In this document: in pieces, positions 24,306-35,713 of the stretch
Layout: the number at the start of each line of letters is the position of its first letter
Position numbering within the stretch: position 1 is the first letter of the stretch
Assembly: GCA_031213475.1 (NCBI GenBank)
Contig: JARUPZ010000016.1
Location: 7,022,270 to 7,086,269, forward strand
Direction of reading: 5' to 3'
From: Nereocystis luetkeana
Taxonomy: Eukaryota > Sar > Phaeophyceae > Laminariales > Laminariaceae
DNA: 64,000 bases
The notes under the pieces: model-generated
The model's database searches: none
Told to the model about the DNA's origin: nothing
The model's input: only the letters and a program-made list of their open reading frames with translations
Made by a program: the position numbers and the translations under genes

Positions 24306-24322
24306 ACTATTATTATTGATGT

Positions 24323-24450
24323 TGCGGGGGGTCATAGTTCATAGGACCAAATTTAATATTTATTTGTAGTAAAAATGGTTAAATATATACCAGGTAGGAT
24401 GTATGTATACCACAGGTAGGTCCTATTAATAGTAACTATGGCCCCACGTA
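24323..24450 (-). mobile_element. MITE copy 3, with small insertions
   Basis: Same family and orientation as copy 2 but 128 bp. Extra bases include CCAGGTA at a TA (24395 region), CAGG near the other end, and ATAGTA inside CTATTAACTATGG. The left TA has become TG. Confidence 0.85.
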
Positions 24451-24530
24451 ATATATACTGCTCACATGTGATGTACTATTTTTCCAAACAGCTAAACTAA
24501 GGTGGGTGAGTGAGTGAGCAGTGAGTTGGC

Positions 24531-24652
24531 GAGGGAAGAAAGGGCTGAAGAAGTCTTCTCGCGATAAACATGCCTTCGAAGGCTCGAACCGCAGTGAGTG
24601 GGGAGTGGGTGGGGGGGGGCTGCTATGTGACCCCAGATCGGAGTTATGACCA
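24531..24652 (+). repeat. Single arm of the 37.7-kb foldback family
   Basis: GAGGGAAGAAAGGGCTGAAG, TCTTCTCGCGATAAACATG and GCTATGTGACCCCAGATC match the left arm at 37685-37796. No opposing arm follows, so this is a solo or half copy. Confidence 0.75.
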
Positions 24653-24727
24653 TTATACTATTAAATACCTGGCAGGTACTACTTACTACCAGGTACCGGT
24701 ACCTGGTAGGGGTTTTGTTTTATTTAT

Positions 24728-24830
24728 TACGGGGGACCATAGTTAATAGGACCTATGGTATACATAAAAACCTATATATTCAACATTTTTTACCAACAAT
24801 TTTTGGTCCTATTAACTATGGTCCCCCGTA
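24728..24830 (+). mobile_element. MITE copy 4, well preserved
   Basis: TACGGGGGACCATAGTTAAT at the left end, with the inverted equivalent ending GGTCCCCCGTA at the right. A core of about 45 bp includes AAAAACCTATATATTC and TTTTTACC. Flanking TA suggests a two-base target duplication as in Tc1/mariner-type elements. Non-autonomous; no transposase in the window. Confidence 0.92.
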
Positions 24831-25399
24831 ATAGGAGGGAGAGGGAGAAAAACGAAGGGCGGAGAGAACGGATGCCAAGAAAGAAAGAGAAAAAGAAGGA
24901 GAACTACTTCATACATACGAGCCGGTTGGAGCAAGAAGCTCAACATTTCACCTCCGCCGGGCGATCAAAATAAACATAAATAAGGGTATGATGCGTACTC
25001 GTATGTATGTCGTTCATGATTCGATACTGAACTTACTTATCTACATACACACATGACCGGATAGACACGGGGAACATATCGGAAAAGAGATTTTTGGCGC
25101 GTGCGAGTTGTAGTTGTAGTTCGAGAGACATGGGCATTTTTCGTAATTCTTTGGGAGATGTTATTTCTTACGGAAGAATACCTTTCTATTATAGTAAAAT
25201 CAATGTGTATCAAGCCATAGATCTCGGCTAACACGTTAATACGGCGAGTAATTCGACACTTAAACTTGGCATGATCGATCAACACAGGGCAGACGCCCAT
25301 GCCCATTTCTTTTCTGCGAGCGTACAAGCCCGTGAAAGAAAAGAAGAGTGCCGAAACCTTTATTGAGGAAATTCGAAACCTTCGATGGAAAATTTACCT
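24831..25399. other. Spacer; purine-rich patch; no gene seen
   Basis: An AG-rich run at 24833-24900 follows the MITE. The short frames at 25037-25327 (-) and 25299-25568 (+) have no recognisable motif; the latter runs into the hairpin. Confidence 0.4.
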
Positions 25400-25710
25400 T
25401 CTTCCAGGAATATGTTTTTGTGCACAATGGTTTTTACGAGTTGGAAACCAAAAATTGGCCGGGTTGTTCTTCATGGCAATACCAAAAAAAGTGAGGACTG
25501 GCCTTTTTTTTGTGCGTCAGCTAAGAAGGTCAAAGTTGTCGAAAAATCCCGAAACATCGCAAAGTTGATTGTTAAGAACAAAAACGACAAGAAATGAAAA
25601 AGGCCAGCCCTCAAATTTTCACGTTACCCTGAAGAACAACCGTGCCAATTTTTGAGTTTCAACTCTCAAAAATATGATACAAAAAGTTCCAGACAGAGCC
25701 GAAATCGTCC
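25400..25710. repeat. Long hairpin, arms about 100 bp
   Basis: The left arm (AAAAATTGGCCGGGTTGTTC, GTGAGGACTGGCC) pairs with the right arm (GGCCAGCCCTCAAATTTTC, GAAGAACAACCGTGCCAATT) around a loop of about 80 bp. Estimated arm identity is 75-80%. It could fold as a long RNA hairpin if transcribed, or be a foldback transposon. The flank at 25890-25909 (ATGCTTGCCATCCGACAATG) is the reverse complement of the flank of the 21.4-kb foldback. Confidence 0.75.
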
Positions 25711-26271
25711 GCCTGTCGCTGGAACCAGCTCGTACAACTCTTGTTGCGGTCACAAACTACGACACCACAGATACACGGCGTTGTATTGTCCAGCATGGGT
25801 GGAGATCAAGGGGAAATACAATGCCCTGTCAAGAAGCATTCCTGCCGTGCACACACACCTTAGCGAAGCAGTTAACTTATTATTATTATGCTTGCCATCC
25901 GACAATGAATGGGTAGTGTTAAAAAAAGACCAACATAAAGTAAGTGAAGAACTCTCAAGAACTTATTGTGCATACATATTTCACTAAAAAAACAGACATG
26001 CTCACTACAGTATCAATAGTACCATAGCGTTTCCTCCGTCTCCGTGCATGGAGGAGGTGGGTGAACAGTGTCGGGTCTCCCTCGTCCATTCCCTTCTTCT
26101 GCCCACCCTCCCCTCCCGTCTCATATCCCATATGCTGCACGCGACTCACCTGCCCCCCCACTCTGGCAGGCAACCTCTCTCAACAACAACAGCCAAAATC
26201 CGCGTTGACTGCACGTATGTCTCTTACATTTTATTCCCCGACACGTCCCACCTTGTCCCCTGCCCCCGCTC
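25711..26271. other. Spacer; no gene seen
   Basis: Apart from the 20-bp flank match noted for the hairpin, I see only short unrecognised frames. Confidence 0.4.
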
Positions 26272-26577
26272 CTACCCGGCTACCCTGTCCTTCACACCAG
26301 CAACCCTACCACCCCCGGTGGATCCTCTACACTTGACCTTACGTATCCCATAATAAGCAAGCGCGTGTGACGCACATCTCTCCTCTGCGTCGACCACCCA
26401 CGAGAGGGGCCCAGTCTCTGCCAGCCTCAATGATCCCCCTATCCTTCCCGAGTGCAGCGCGAATTCCTCCGGTGTGAGTTCCACCACCGTTCCTTTTTCC
26501 TGCGATACTAATGTCTCCCCCAACTTCTGCAGTCCGGTCAACAAGAAATACGTCGCCTGCCCTCTAGTCCATCCCCC
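26272..26577 (-). pseudogene. Tyrosine recombinase C-terminal fragment
   Basis: A single frame reads LTGLQKLGETL...LTPEEFALHSGRIGGSLRL...ERCASHALAYYGIR before a stop at the end of a Gly-rich tail. HSGR fits the H-x-x-R box of tyrosine recombinases. The later ERCASHA...AYY segment lies where the G-R-W-x-S box and the nucleophile tyrosine are expected. Such enzymes occur in DIRS/Ngaro retroelements and Crypton-like transposons; I cannot tell which. The N-terminal part with the first catalytic Arg is not seen. The upstream side abuts the C-tract of poly-G repeat B, so the gene was probably cut there. Confidence 0.55.
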
Positions 26578-27112
26578 CCCCCCCCCCTCCTATTTTATAT
26601 AGGTTGGGTTGGCGTCGGTTGGCAACGACACTGTAAAACATGCCGCTCACTACGTGAGCTAGACAACCAGGGTACCGTTTTTTTTGTTCTTGGCGGTCGC
26701 CCAAAGCTGATCGTCGAGTTAGATCGTCTGTGCGAGGTAAAGAACCTTCACTCCGCAAGGGAATTGATCGTATCACGTAGTGTTCAAGGTAAGGCGCCCA
26801 AGAGGGAGTTACATAGTACTCCCATTGCTGTCTCTGGAAGTGCCTACACCGGCAATTAAATTAACTCATTGAAGCTGTCATCCATATGCAAGTCCGCCTC
26901 ACTAGCGGTTCTTAGTAGGATGCAGCTCACCCTTCATGCGACTCGCCCTCCACCTCACGGCGCTTCGCGCTTGGTGCAAGCATTGTCTGCCTGGTCGGTG
27001 AAAACCCGACATGCTCCGTCCCGGAATTTTAGGGATGCGAGGGTTTATGGTCATACGACTACGGACATGCATGAGATCGAGTACACCTCTCCTATCGAGT
27101 ACCCCCCCCTCC
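26573..27112 (-). mobile_element. Poly-G-flanked dispersed repeat, copy B
   Basis: Inverted, nearly full length: C-run at 26573-26587, GTTGGCAACGACACTGTAAA, GAGCTAGACAACCAGGGTAC, GCATGAGATCGAGTACACCT, C-run at 27102-27111. Where copy A has CTACCAGGTACGTGATA, this copy has the uninterrupted equivalent (TATCACGTAGTG, 26771-26782). Confidence 0.88.
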
Positions 27113-30100
27113 TGTAGGCCACCCGTGAGGCACCCCCCCCTCATGATACTGCTTCGGTTGTACCCGAAGAGGTCCACCCAAAATTCCACGGTACTACCCT
27201 CCAGCCCCCACCCCCCGCGCCACCCTTGTTTTAACCATGGCCGCCCCTCTTCTCCCCTTGTCGCCTTTGCCGGCCTCCCTTGTAGTGTACATCTACCGTG
27301 TCCGCCGGTCTTGTCCTCAAGGGCCCCAACTGCGTACCCTGCTCATTATCCCCACGTAGGATGGCACAACCGTCCCAATCAGCTCCAGAACATTGATGGG
27401 TTGCTGGTTCTTACCTCCGCCCTTCTCGCCCCTTTTCGTCCTCCTCTGTTCAGCTGTATCTCCATTTCACCCCCGTCTCGATGCTCAGCGCCTTCACCAC
27501 CTCGAACTAAGCGTCCGAAACCATGCTCTCTAGCGGATCTGCTTTGCCAACCTGAAAACGGCGGCGCCGACCTCTCTGCTTTCCCTGCCAGGCCCTCCTA
27601 CGGGCACTATCCCCACCACTCTCTTCGTGAACCCCCGCAGTAGGCGTGTGTGCACGGCTCCTGAGTTAGATTGGGCAGCTCGTCCCAGAAGTAAGCACTT
27701 CAGCCGGTCGAACCGACTGGTTGTTGTTCAAGCTTCAGCTCTCAGAAGAACATGTGACAGCAAATAAATGACGCTCAAAGCCAGTGTCGATTGCCGGTCT
27801 TGTCCAACAGGACAGGATGACGAGCAGAAGAGAAGAGAAGTGGACGAGTGTGTATGTACGGTCGATCGATCACGGAGCCCTCAAGTTTCAAGACCCCCAG
27901 CATGCGGTGAAAACTCAAACTCGAACAAATACCCTGGGCTAAACTCGGAACGGTATTTCGGGGTTCCACCGCATGTAAACCCGATATACCTGATCCAGCG
28001 GAGTTCCGCCGCAAACTACTGAATCGGTATCGGGCATAGCGCGTACTGCCCTAGCACTTTGTTCTGCTGTTGTGGCCTACTCGAAATACGTGTATGGTGC
28101 CGATCAGTGACTCGGTATATATAGACCACCGGGTACTGGTGGGTAGCATGGTAACTATCCTTACTACACTCCACATCTTCCATGAGCTCCTCCGCCATCT
28201 CCAGCTCCATTCTAGCCTCCGTTTTTTTCCTACCCCTAGCCCGCGCCGTCGCGTCCCCCCCCCGACCTTTTGTTTTGCCCTTTCAGGTGCGGCTTGCTCA
28301 GCTGTAGAAGCCGCCGTACAAAACACCTGCCTGGTCTGACAACGCCCCACCACGCATTTCCCACTCCCCTTTCGTCTGCGGCTTCGGCGTCCACTTGCAC
28401 CCTCTTTCCGTGAGTGGCCCGGCCGCGCACCCTTCCCCCCCCTTTCCGTTCACGTCTCCGCCACGCACTCGCCTCCCCTTTGGGTGTACGATCCCGGCGT
28501 GCGATTTCCTCTTCAAGGGGGCAACAGGTTAATACATGTTGACGTACGTAATACTTTCGCCTGGTCGGGGTTCGTCGTTCCGTCTACTTCAGGAAGATTG
28601 CTCTCCCATGTCATAGTGGCTTTCCAAGCGCTGAAGCCGTACTGGGTTTGCTGCACATTTCTTCAGAGCATGATAGTGTTTGTGGTGCGTTTATAGGTAC
28701 ATACGTCGATAGGGCAGAGTCTACCGGATCGATCGGTCGCCAGTGCGGTGTCCTCGTTTTTTTCGCGGCATGAAGAGTCACCCCACGGTAGAGGTTGCAC
28801 GTTTTAGGCGAAAGGTTTCTGACCAGTGGAGTTCCATAAGTAAGGGACTACCAGTTAGGATAAAAATTGTACCAGGTACTTGTTTATTCGTTTATAGACT
28901 AGTGTATACAAGTACCTGTCGGGTGGCACGAACGAATTTCTTCCAAGTATTGTATCGGGTGAGATATTGAGCTCCTAATGCGAGGAGCTCAGGAACTTCT
29001 GGTGCACCCCTACTGTGGGATGGCTCTGAACTACGATTTGTTTTCTTGTTTTGATCGTTTTGCTTGTTTTGCTGTGTTTGTGGTGATTTGCCCCCACGAA
29101 GGAACCTAATTTCTGACCAATTGTCGCCGGTAGGTATTTAGTAGGAGTAGCGCCCTATATAATAAATAAATGTGCAATGGCTGAATTGATTGATGAAGAG
29201 GTCGAAAGTCCTTCCCCGTGGATTCACCGGGAGTGGGCCGAAACAGTCCACGCTACTGACGACACCAGGCCCGCATGACAATAGGCGAACGTATGGGCCA
29301 ATGAGGCGCCTGTCGAAACGATGTGCGTGGTTGACCCTTGAGCACTTGAGATAGTGACGACGCCGTCACCGTGTACCCGCCCTTGTGCTGATCCATCAGG
29401 GAGGACGCTCGAGAGCATGGGCAGGAGGCGAGAAGTGCCGAGGGGGGGTTGGCGCTTTGGCACGGCATGCTTGTACATAATCCGCGGTCGTGTCGGAAGC
29501 GAGACGTCAATTCTCGTTGGGGTCTCTATCCAACAAGTGGGTCATCCGCCCGCCCCCATGCCCACCTATTGAGTTAGCCACGGCTACGTAAGGGGGCTGT
29601 GTATGTTCCCGTATCAATTTATCGGTGCCACCGGCGTCCTTATATAAGCTCTATTTGTCCCCAAGACTCGGTCCTCCAAATGCGGTGGTAGTTTGGGGAC
29701 CGGAAATGGATACTAACCTGGTGATGGGGCCCAAGCACGGTCGCGGCCTACGTCCAGCTGCAACTCTGGCTATATTACCACCAATGAAACTTCTGCCCTT
29801 CCGCGTATGGTCACAATTCCCTATTTGAACACCGTTACCTTCCTCGACAAGTGCATATGTGTTGTCGCCTTTACTCTCCTCCATGGTAATCAAATCGCCA
29901 CTCTAGTGTCGTACCTCAACCCGCGAGACAATACAAGTACGCCGCTACTGGCGATCGAGCCGGTAGACTCAGCCCCACGGACGGGTGTACATACAAACCC
30001 GCCACTAGCATTTCTACAGTATCATGCTTCTAAAAAATGTGCAGCGAACCCAGGTCGGCCTCAGCGCTTGGGAAGACACTAGCCATGGAAAAGCAAATGT

Positions 30101-30519
30101 TCCTGCAGTAGACCGAACGAGGGACGCCGATCGGGCGAAAACACGACGTACATCGCCGTGTATCCTTCTGTCCCCTCTAGACAAGACGAACGCCTACCGA
30201 CTCGGCCCATCCATCGTGTCCGCACTGTTGTTCCCTTTACACTATCGCCGTACACAATCCCGACGCTTTCGCTCGCGAACAGAATCATTGAGAATAAATA
30301 GCATATATATCGTAAAAATGCGCTGGTCCGCTTTCAAGAAATGCAGTGCGATTTGAGTATCGATCACGCCACCGCTCTACATTATTGTCTTCATTCCTCG
30401 TCTATTCCGTGTCCCTGCTATTATTAGTTTCGCGCTTATCAAGCCCGTACGCTGCTATCATCACCGTCGTTTTAGTTAGAAACCCCAATATCCCGAGCAG
30501 GATTTTCGGCTACCTGATA
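27113..30519. other. 3.4 kb without a supportable gene
   Basis: Pyrimidine-rich stretches (27190-27640, 28190-28480) give Pro/Ser-rich frames without domains. TACCAGGTA occurs at 28870. Other short frames (29224-29510, 29651-29893) are unrecognised. No repeat shared with the rest of the window was noticed. Confidence 0.35.
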
Positions 30520-30985
30520 GCTGCACAGGCGGCGGGTGAGCGCAAGGCCAACAACAATCACCCCCGCTCAAGAACCAATACCCAACGACGGCTTCCGAAG
30601 CGTTCAACACAGCGACAAGTTCATCCCGCGTGAGGAATGCGGTGGTGGTAGCTGTAGCATATACAGAAGGACCCCAATCCCGGATGGGGTCCAGGCAACG
30701 GTAAGCGACTTCTCCACAGGAAAATGTATTGCCGGTGCAAGTGCACTCACCGCAATCTCCCCCACCCCAGTCGTATACGGCAGTGTTAGTCTCATCGTTA
30801 TACCGTCGGTTGGACTGGGGGTCTTGGCACCTGGAGCTTTCACTCTCCAGAGAGCTTTCTGTTTCACAATCCGCGGGGTCGTCAGGGTCCAGACAATCAA
30901 ACTCTTCGCAAGTTCGATCCTCTCTATCTATTTACGCGTGTACATCGGCTGCAATGATCTCCCGTTAACGGTTCCAGCCGCACTC
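30520..30985 (-). pseudogene. Decayed partial copy of the LNR membrane protein gene
   Basis: The minus-strand reading starts inside LNR repeat 4 (CGW, then stops where the intact gene has GGDCC). It continues EEFDCLDPDDPADC, SSRCQDPQSN, NTAV-DWGGGDCGECTCTGN, then CGEVAYRCLDP. These correspond to residues 341-440 of the gene at 7814-9397. A degenerate transmembrane-like stretch (GVIVVGLAL) lies at the far end, after a frame change. At least two in-frame stops, lost cysteines (D-W-G-G-G-D-C-G) and frameshifts show it is dead. The order of modules is kept, so it arose by duplication of the 3' half of that gene or a close paralogue. Confidence 0.85.
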
Positions 30986-32745
30986 AAGAAAGTTGATGAC
31001 TTTGTCTCACAATCGAGTGGTTCCTTGCGGCCAGTGCAATCTCAAGGCTTATATGATACCTGGTTGGTACCTGGTACACAGCAGTCAGTTTCCAACAACA
31101 ACGAAAAAACATCAAAACTCTAAGCCATACTACTGGACCTTTCTTCGAGCTCTCACACATTACAAAAAAGCATATCTCCAAAATGTCTCGTCGTGCTCGG
31201 GGCATACATACTCGGGTTCTGGTGAAGTTCAACACCCGAGGGGGGGAACGGCGAGAAGGAAGGGGGGAACTCGATGGTCGAATAAAGCGATCAAAAACAT
31301 CAATGTATGCTGGAGAAATTCGAGGAGGATCCGATGCCGAGACCGACTGGAAAAGAAAACGGCTGCCAGCCCCTTGGCATCTATCTAGTGTTTCGTATCC
31401 ATTTTACATATATATCGTACATATATATATATATATATATCTAAGTGATTGTAGTTTTATGACGCCGGCTTTATTTGCTGTGCGTTCTTGAGCAAACAGT
31501 AGACGTCAGCTAGCTGTGAACTACAAGAGATAAAACACGTGGAGCACCAACACTAATTATTAGCCGTTTTATTTGTGAGATTCGAGATCGATCGAGATCG
31601 GATTTTGTTTTCGGAGATCGTCAAAAGGATTTATCTTGGCCGGCAGTCTCAAAAGTTCGAGCGGCGTGGTTTTCGGAACGGCCTCCATCACTGACCAAAA
31701 TACTGGTTGAATGGTGAGTACGTACAAATGGTATATACTACGTACAAGGGAGGCTTGGCTCCGCGCATGCCCGTGTTGACCGAGGATGTAGGAAAATCGA
31801 GACTGTAAATGCGACGGTACTGCCAAATAGGTGCATTAAAAACAAGTCGTGCTTGGGTAAAGAGGAAACAAACACTGGGACCAGCTTCAATGAACCAGCA
31901 ACAAGCAAGTGTTGCGATCCGGCACACATTCTGCCACATCCGACACAATGTGTGAATCAATTAGAACATAATGTACTACACGTAATTTACTGCGAATTAC
32001 GCGAAATGCCGACTCGAGCGTTTTGAATATTACCATCAGGTGATCGATCTCGTCTGACTCCTCTGCCGTGTCTCCTGGGCCTAGTTCAAGGTGCCGTTGT
32101 TACCTACAGACACTTGTTCTTACAACAGAAGCAGCAGTACTACTATCAATAGGAGAACTTGTAAAACAAGGGTATTGTTGTTGAACCGAGGGGCTCAACC
32201 CTACGAACACTTGAAGAGCATTCCCAATCTCGTTGTGGATAATAGTAAGCATGCACGTAGGAGCAGGGAGCGTTGAAAAGAACTCGAGCACGCATACAGC
32301 ACATATCTTTGATATTGCGTGCCTTGCAGGAGTCGTCGCAAACCGGTACCTTGGTCTCCCATCGTCAAGGCCGCTTTTGTCTTGGCGTGTGACCATCCTT
32401 TGGGTGAGGTTGACGGAAGTACTGTCGCTGTGATGGGGAGGCTTGTCGGCCTCCTACTTTACAGACACAGACACCACCACCCCGTTCGAGTGCTTCAACT
32501 CGGGTGCTTACCACCTTCGATGTGCCTTAGCCTGGCAGTCAGAACAATAGCCCAGCAGGGCTGGCCCTCTACCCAGTTCAATCTCCAACCCTCACAATGT
32601 AGGCATTCGTGCGAGAGGCATGCGGTGGTGTGCAACTCGAGCCATGCGCGACGTTGGGGGGGGGGGAGGGGGGCAGAGCCTCAGTTTTCTGACCTCAGAA
32701 CGCGCCGGGGTTGGAGCCATCTCTTGAGCGCCTTCTACATGATAT
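30986..32745. other. Spacer; no gene supported
   Basis: (TA)n at 31410-31442, two TACCTGG(T) motifs at 31059-31075 and a G12 run near 32656. Short frames on both strands are unrecognised. The upstream part of the LINE may begin before 32746, but I cannot place it. Confidence 0.4.
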
Positions 32746-33561
32746 TTGTGCTGTAGTTCGGTTGGCCGTTGGGCTCCTGCTGGTCTGTGTGCTGCTCTAT
32801 GTGATATTTGTTTTGCTGTGTTATGTGTGCTTGCTCCTTGGAGACTCGAGATTGTGCTTGATCCTTGGAACAAACTGAGAGGCGAGTACTCTTCTACTTC
32901 GCAGAAGCTCGGAACGGGCATTCAACGCCCTACTTACAAATTTCTGCTTCGTGTTGTGGGTAGTGATGCACCAGACTCTTCCACAGCCGCAGGACTGCAT
33001 GCGTACTTCGAAGAGTACCTTGCCGAAACCGAACGACTCCTAGCGAACAACGATCAGAGAGGCTTGTACAAGCACCTTAAGAGTACGGTAGGATTGGAAG
33101 GGACTAAAGCGAGGAGCGAGCAGTTCATTAGGAACGAGGATAGCACGCTCTTACGGGATAAGGTGCGAATTCGTGAACGATGGGCGGGGTTTTACCACAA
33201 ACTCTTGAACACGAAGTCGCTGAAACTCGATCCCACGATCATCGACCTCTTGCCACCGCGACCGCCTAAACTGTCGCTTGAAGATGAACCACCCATAGAC
33301 GAGATGACAGAAGCACTTAAGGGGATTTCGAATTGGAAAGCTGTCGGGCCAGATGGTCTCCCGGTCGAACTCCTAAAAATCGACCACCCGGCATTCGCCC
33401 AGTGCTTTCACAACATCCTAGTCAATGTTTGGTTAACAGGAGAAGTCCCTCAGCAACGGAAAGATGCGATCATCAACGTCCTTCACAAAAAGAAGGATCG
33501 AACTGACTGCAACAACTACAGAGGGATTTCGCTTGTTGCCCATAATAGAGATGTGGTATAG
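32746..33561 (+). pseudogene. LINE reverse transcriptase, N-terminal part
   Basis: This frame carries the linker before the RT domain and the first RT motifs: SNWKAVGPDGLPVELLK, then DAIINVLHKKKDRTDCNNYR and GISLVAH. It runs into the inserted DNA after the histidine codon and stops 19 bases in. The ATG at 32746 is only the first in the frame; clear LINE-like sequence begins near 32880 (KLRGEYSSTSQKLG). The missing continuation is in frame at 34083 ([15 protein letters not shown]). Confidence 0.85.
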
Positions 33562-34082
33562 CGTGTTTACCAGCGCGTAGCTGGTGTATACGCACTCAGA
33601 CCCACTTGCCGATGACCGGTCAAGATACAGCCTGAATTTGAGGCAAACGCTCAAGTCGCTGAGAGGCAAACTTGTATGAACGCTTCAATAGAAGAGACAA
33701 GATAGTGTTGGCAACTCCGGGCCAATGTTGATTAATGTATGTGCTCAAAAGCGAGGCTGATGATGATGAGCAGAAGAAGAGTGCGAGAGGGGGCGTGCAA
33801 GCGCTTCTGTTCGCTCCTGTTCCTTTGACGATATTGAGGATTGCAGCAACATGCACTACGATCTTGCATCTCAAAACAGCAACATGTACCTCCTACGATA
33901 CCCCGCGACACCAGGTACGACAATCCATTACTTGTCCTGCATACCCTTACTGGCTTGGTAATGAACTCTGATTGGCCACTACTGGATATTCCGAGGATTC
34001 AACTCTTGAATCATACTGCCAGATAATTCCTCCATGTTATCGAGTGACGACAAATGATTCTACCAACAATAATCATTCAACA
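33543..34082. mobile_element. 540-bp insertion in the LINE, 5-bp target duplication
   Basis: GCCCA at 33538-33542 is repeated at 34083-34087, exactly where the RT reading breaks off and resumes. The insert starts TAATAGAGATG and ends CATTCAACA. It has no clear terminal inverted repeat and no coding capacity. A 5-bp duplication would suit a solo LTR or small LTR-derived element, but the ends are not canonical TG...CA. Confidence 0.75.
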
Positions 34083-34189
34083 GCCCACGCAGGCAAAGTT
34101 ATGTTGAAAATCGTCGCGTCCCGCCTCAGCAACTACTGCGAGACCCTGAGGAACAGTGCGGCTTCCGCCCCGCACGATCAACGATTGAT

Positions 34190-35713
34190 ATGTTGTTCGT
34201 CGTGCGCCGGTTGCAAGACCTCGGACGACAGAAGGAAACCCCCTTATACGTGTGCTTCATCGATCTGCAGAAAGCGTACGACTCTGTCGACCGAGAGCTG
34301 TTATGGAAGGTACTCACACGCTTTGGCGTGCCAACCAAGATGCTGAGAAATATCCGTAATTTCCACGATGGCATGCGGGCTCGCGTGCGTACTGATGACG
34401 GCAGGCACTCGGAATGGTTTGATGTCACGCAGGGGCTGCGGCAAGGCTGTGTACTATCACCGTTACTGTTCAATGTGTTCTTCGCTGCTGCGTTACACGT
34501 CGTACTAGTACGCTTCAGCCAAGACGAAGCCATTGTAAGGGATTTGGTCCAACTCAGTGAAGCTGGAGTAGTTCGAACAGGGAAGGAGGAGCCATTGGCG
34601 TGCGTGCGAAGGTCTGTATGGGGCATGTTGTACGCCGATGATGCAGGAATTGGCTCGAAGTCGGCTGAAGGGCTCGCGAAAATGATGACAGTCATCGTGA
34701 CTGTCTTCGAAGCAGCAGGCCTCACGGTGTCGGAAAATAAGACAGAGACAATGGTCCTACAAACACTAGACCAGACAACCCTCGCACCACCGCTCGTCAT
34801 CGAAGCGGCAGGCCAGAGGTATAAGCAGACGACCCAGTTCTTATACCTAGGCGGCGTTATCCACGAAAACGCTGCGCTCTCGCTCGAAATCGACCGACGG
34901 ATCCGCCTCATCATGCGAGCATGCCTCAAACGGTTCGGCCCGGAGTTGTATGATAGGACGACCGCCCCCCTTAGCCTTAAAGTCCGAATGCTGAAGGCCG
35001 AGGTGATTGAGACCCTGCTGTACGGGTGTGTGACGTGGACCCTCAGAGCGGAACACTTTGCCAAACTTCGAACGGCTCACCACCAAGTCCTGTCGCGAGT
35101 CATTGGCTTCCAGCGCCGACTTCGTACTGACCATGCCACCCTCTCGTACGCGAAGGCCCTCAAGATGACACGTTGCGAGAGCGTCAAAACGACCATTCGT
35201 AAACGGCGGCTCTTCTTTGCGGGGGGCGTGGCACGGAAAAGCAAGGAGCGATTACCCAGTCGGATAATGTTCGGGACGATAGCTGGTGGGGAGAACCCGA
35301 GACCAGGCGGGCAGTGTAAGACTTGGCATAGATGCATAGTCGAAGACCTTAGGGAGTTCCGAGCCACCGAAGGGTCAACGGAAGTTGCCCCCTTGGTGTT
35401 TGGAGTTGAGACCGCGTTGTGGTCCACTGCAGCCAAAAAGGCGGGGAAGTGGTACCGGGGGATCCTTGAAGCAGCCGAACGGTTCATGGTGAGGTGGCAC
35501 GAGGCTGAGGCTGAGATGAGTAGGCAGCGCCGCGCATCCGCCGTGGATGGTGTCCCAGGGAACGGGGGTGGAGGGGGCAACAGGAGAAGTGGCAGAAAGC
35601 CCGACCAAGGGAATGCGGAGAGGGGGGGGAACAGGAGGGGTAGAAGGGAAACGGCGGTAGACAAAAGTAGGAAGGAGGTGGCAGACAGGGTAGCAAGGCA
35701 CCAGGCCGACTAG
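34190..35713 (+). CDS. LINE reverse transcriptase, main catalytic part
   Basis: 507 codons open. RT motifs in order: [18 protein letters not shown] (motif A with catalytic Asp, about residues 24-41); [15 protein letters not shown] (motif B); [12 protein letters not shown] (motif C, YADD); [10 protein letters not shown] with thumb-region sequence; then [10 protein letters not shown] and a C-terminal basic region ending at TAG. The frame is really the continuation of the segment at 34083. A frameshift near 34155, just before [15 protein letters not shown], separates them, so the ATG at 34190 is not the native start. The C-terminal 60 residues are Gly/Arg/Asn-rich. It would copy LINE RNA at a nicked target. 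Open but not functional as it stands. Confidence 0.9.
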   Translation: MLFVVRRLQDLGRQKETPLYVCFIDLQKAYDSVDRELLWKVLTRFGVPTKMLRNIRNFHDGMRARVRTDDGRHSEWFDVTQGLRQGCVLSPLLFNVFFAAALHVVLVRFSQDEAIVRDLVQLSEAGVVRTGKEEPLACVRRSVWGMLYADDAGIGSKSAEGLAKMMTVIVTVFEAAGLTVSENKTETMVLQTLDQTTLAPPLVIEAAGQRYKQTTQFLYLGGVIHENAALSLEIDRRIRLIMRACLKRFGPELYDRTTAPLSLKVRMLKAEVIETLLYGCVTWTLRAEHFAKLRTAHHQVLSRVIGFQRRLRTDHATLSYAKALKMTRCESVKTTIRKRRLFFAGGVARKSKERLPSRIMFGTIAGGENPRPGGQCKTWHRCIVEDLREFRATEGSTEVAPLVFGVETALWSTAAKKAGKWYRGILEAAERFMVRWHEAEAEMSRQRRASAVDGVPGNGGGGGNRRSGRKPDQGNAERGGNRRGRRETAVDKSRKEVADRVARHQAD

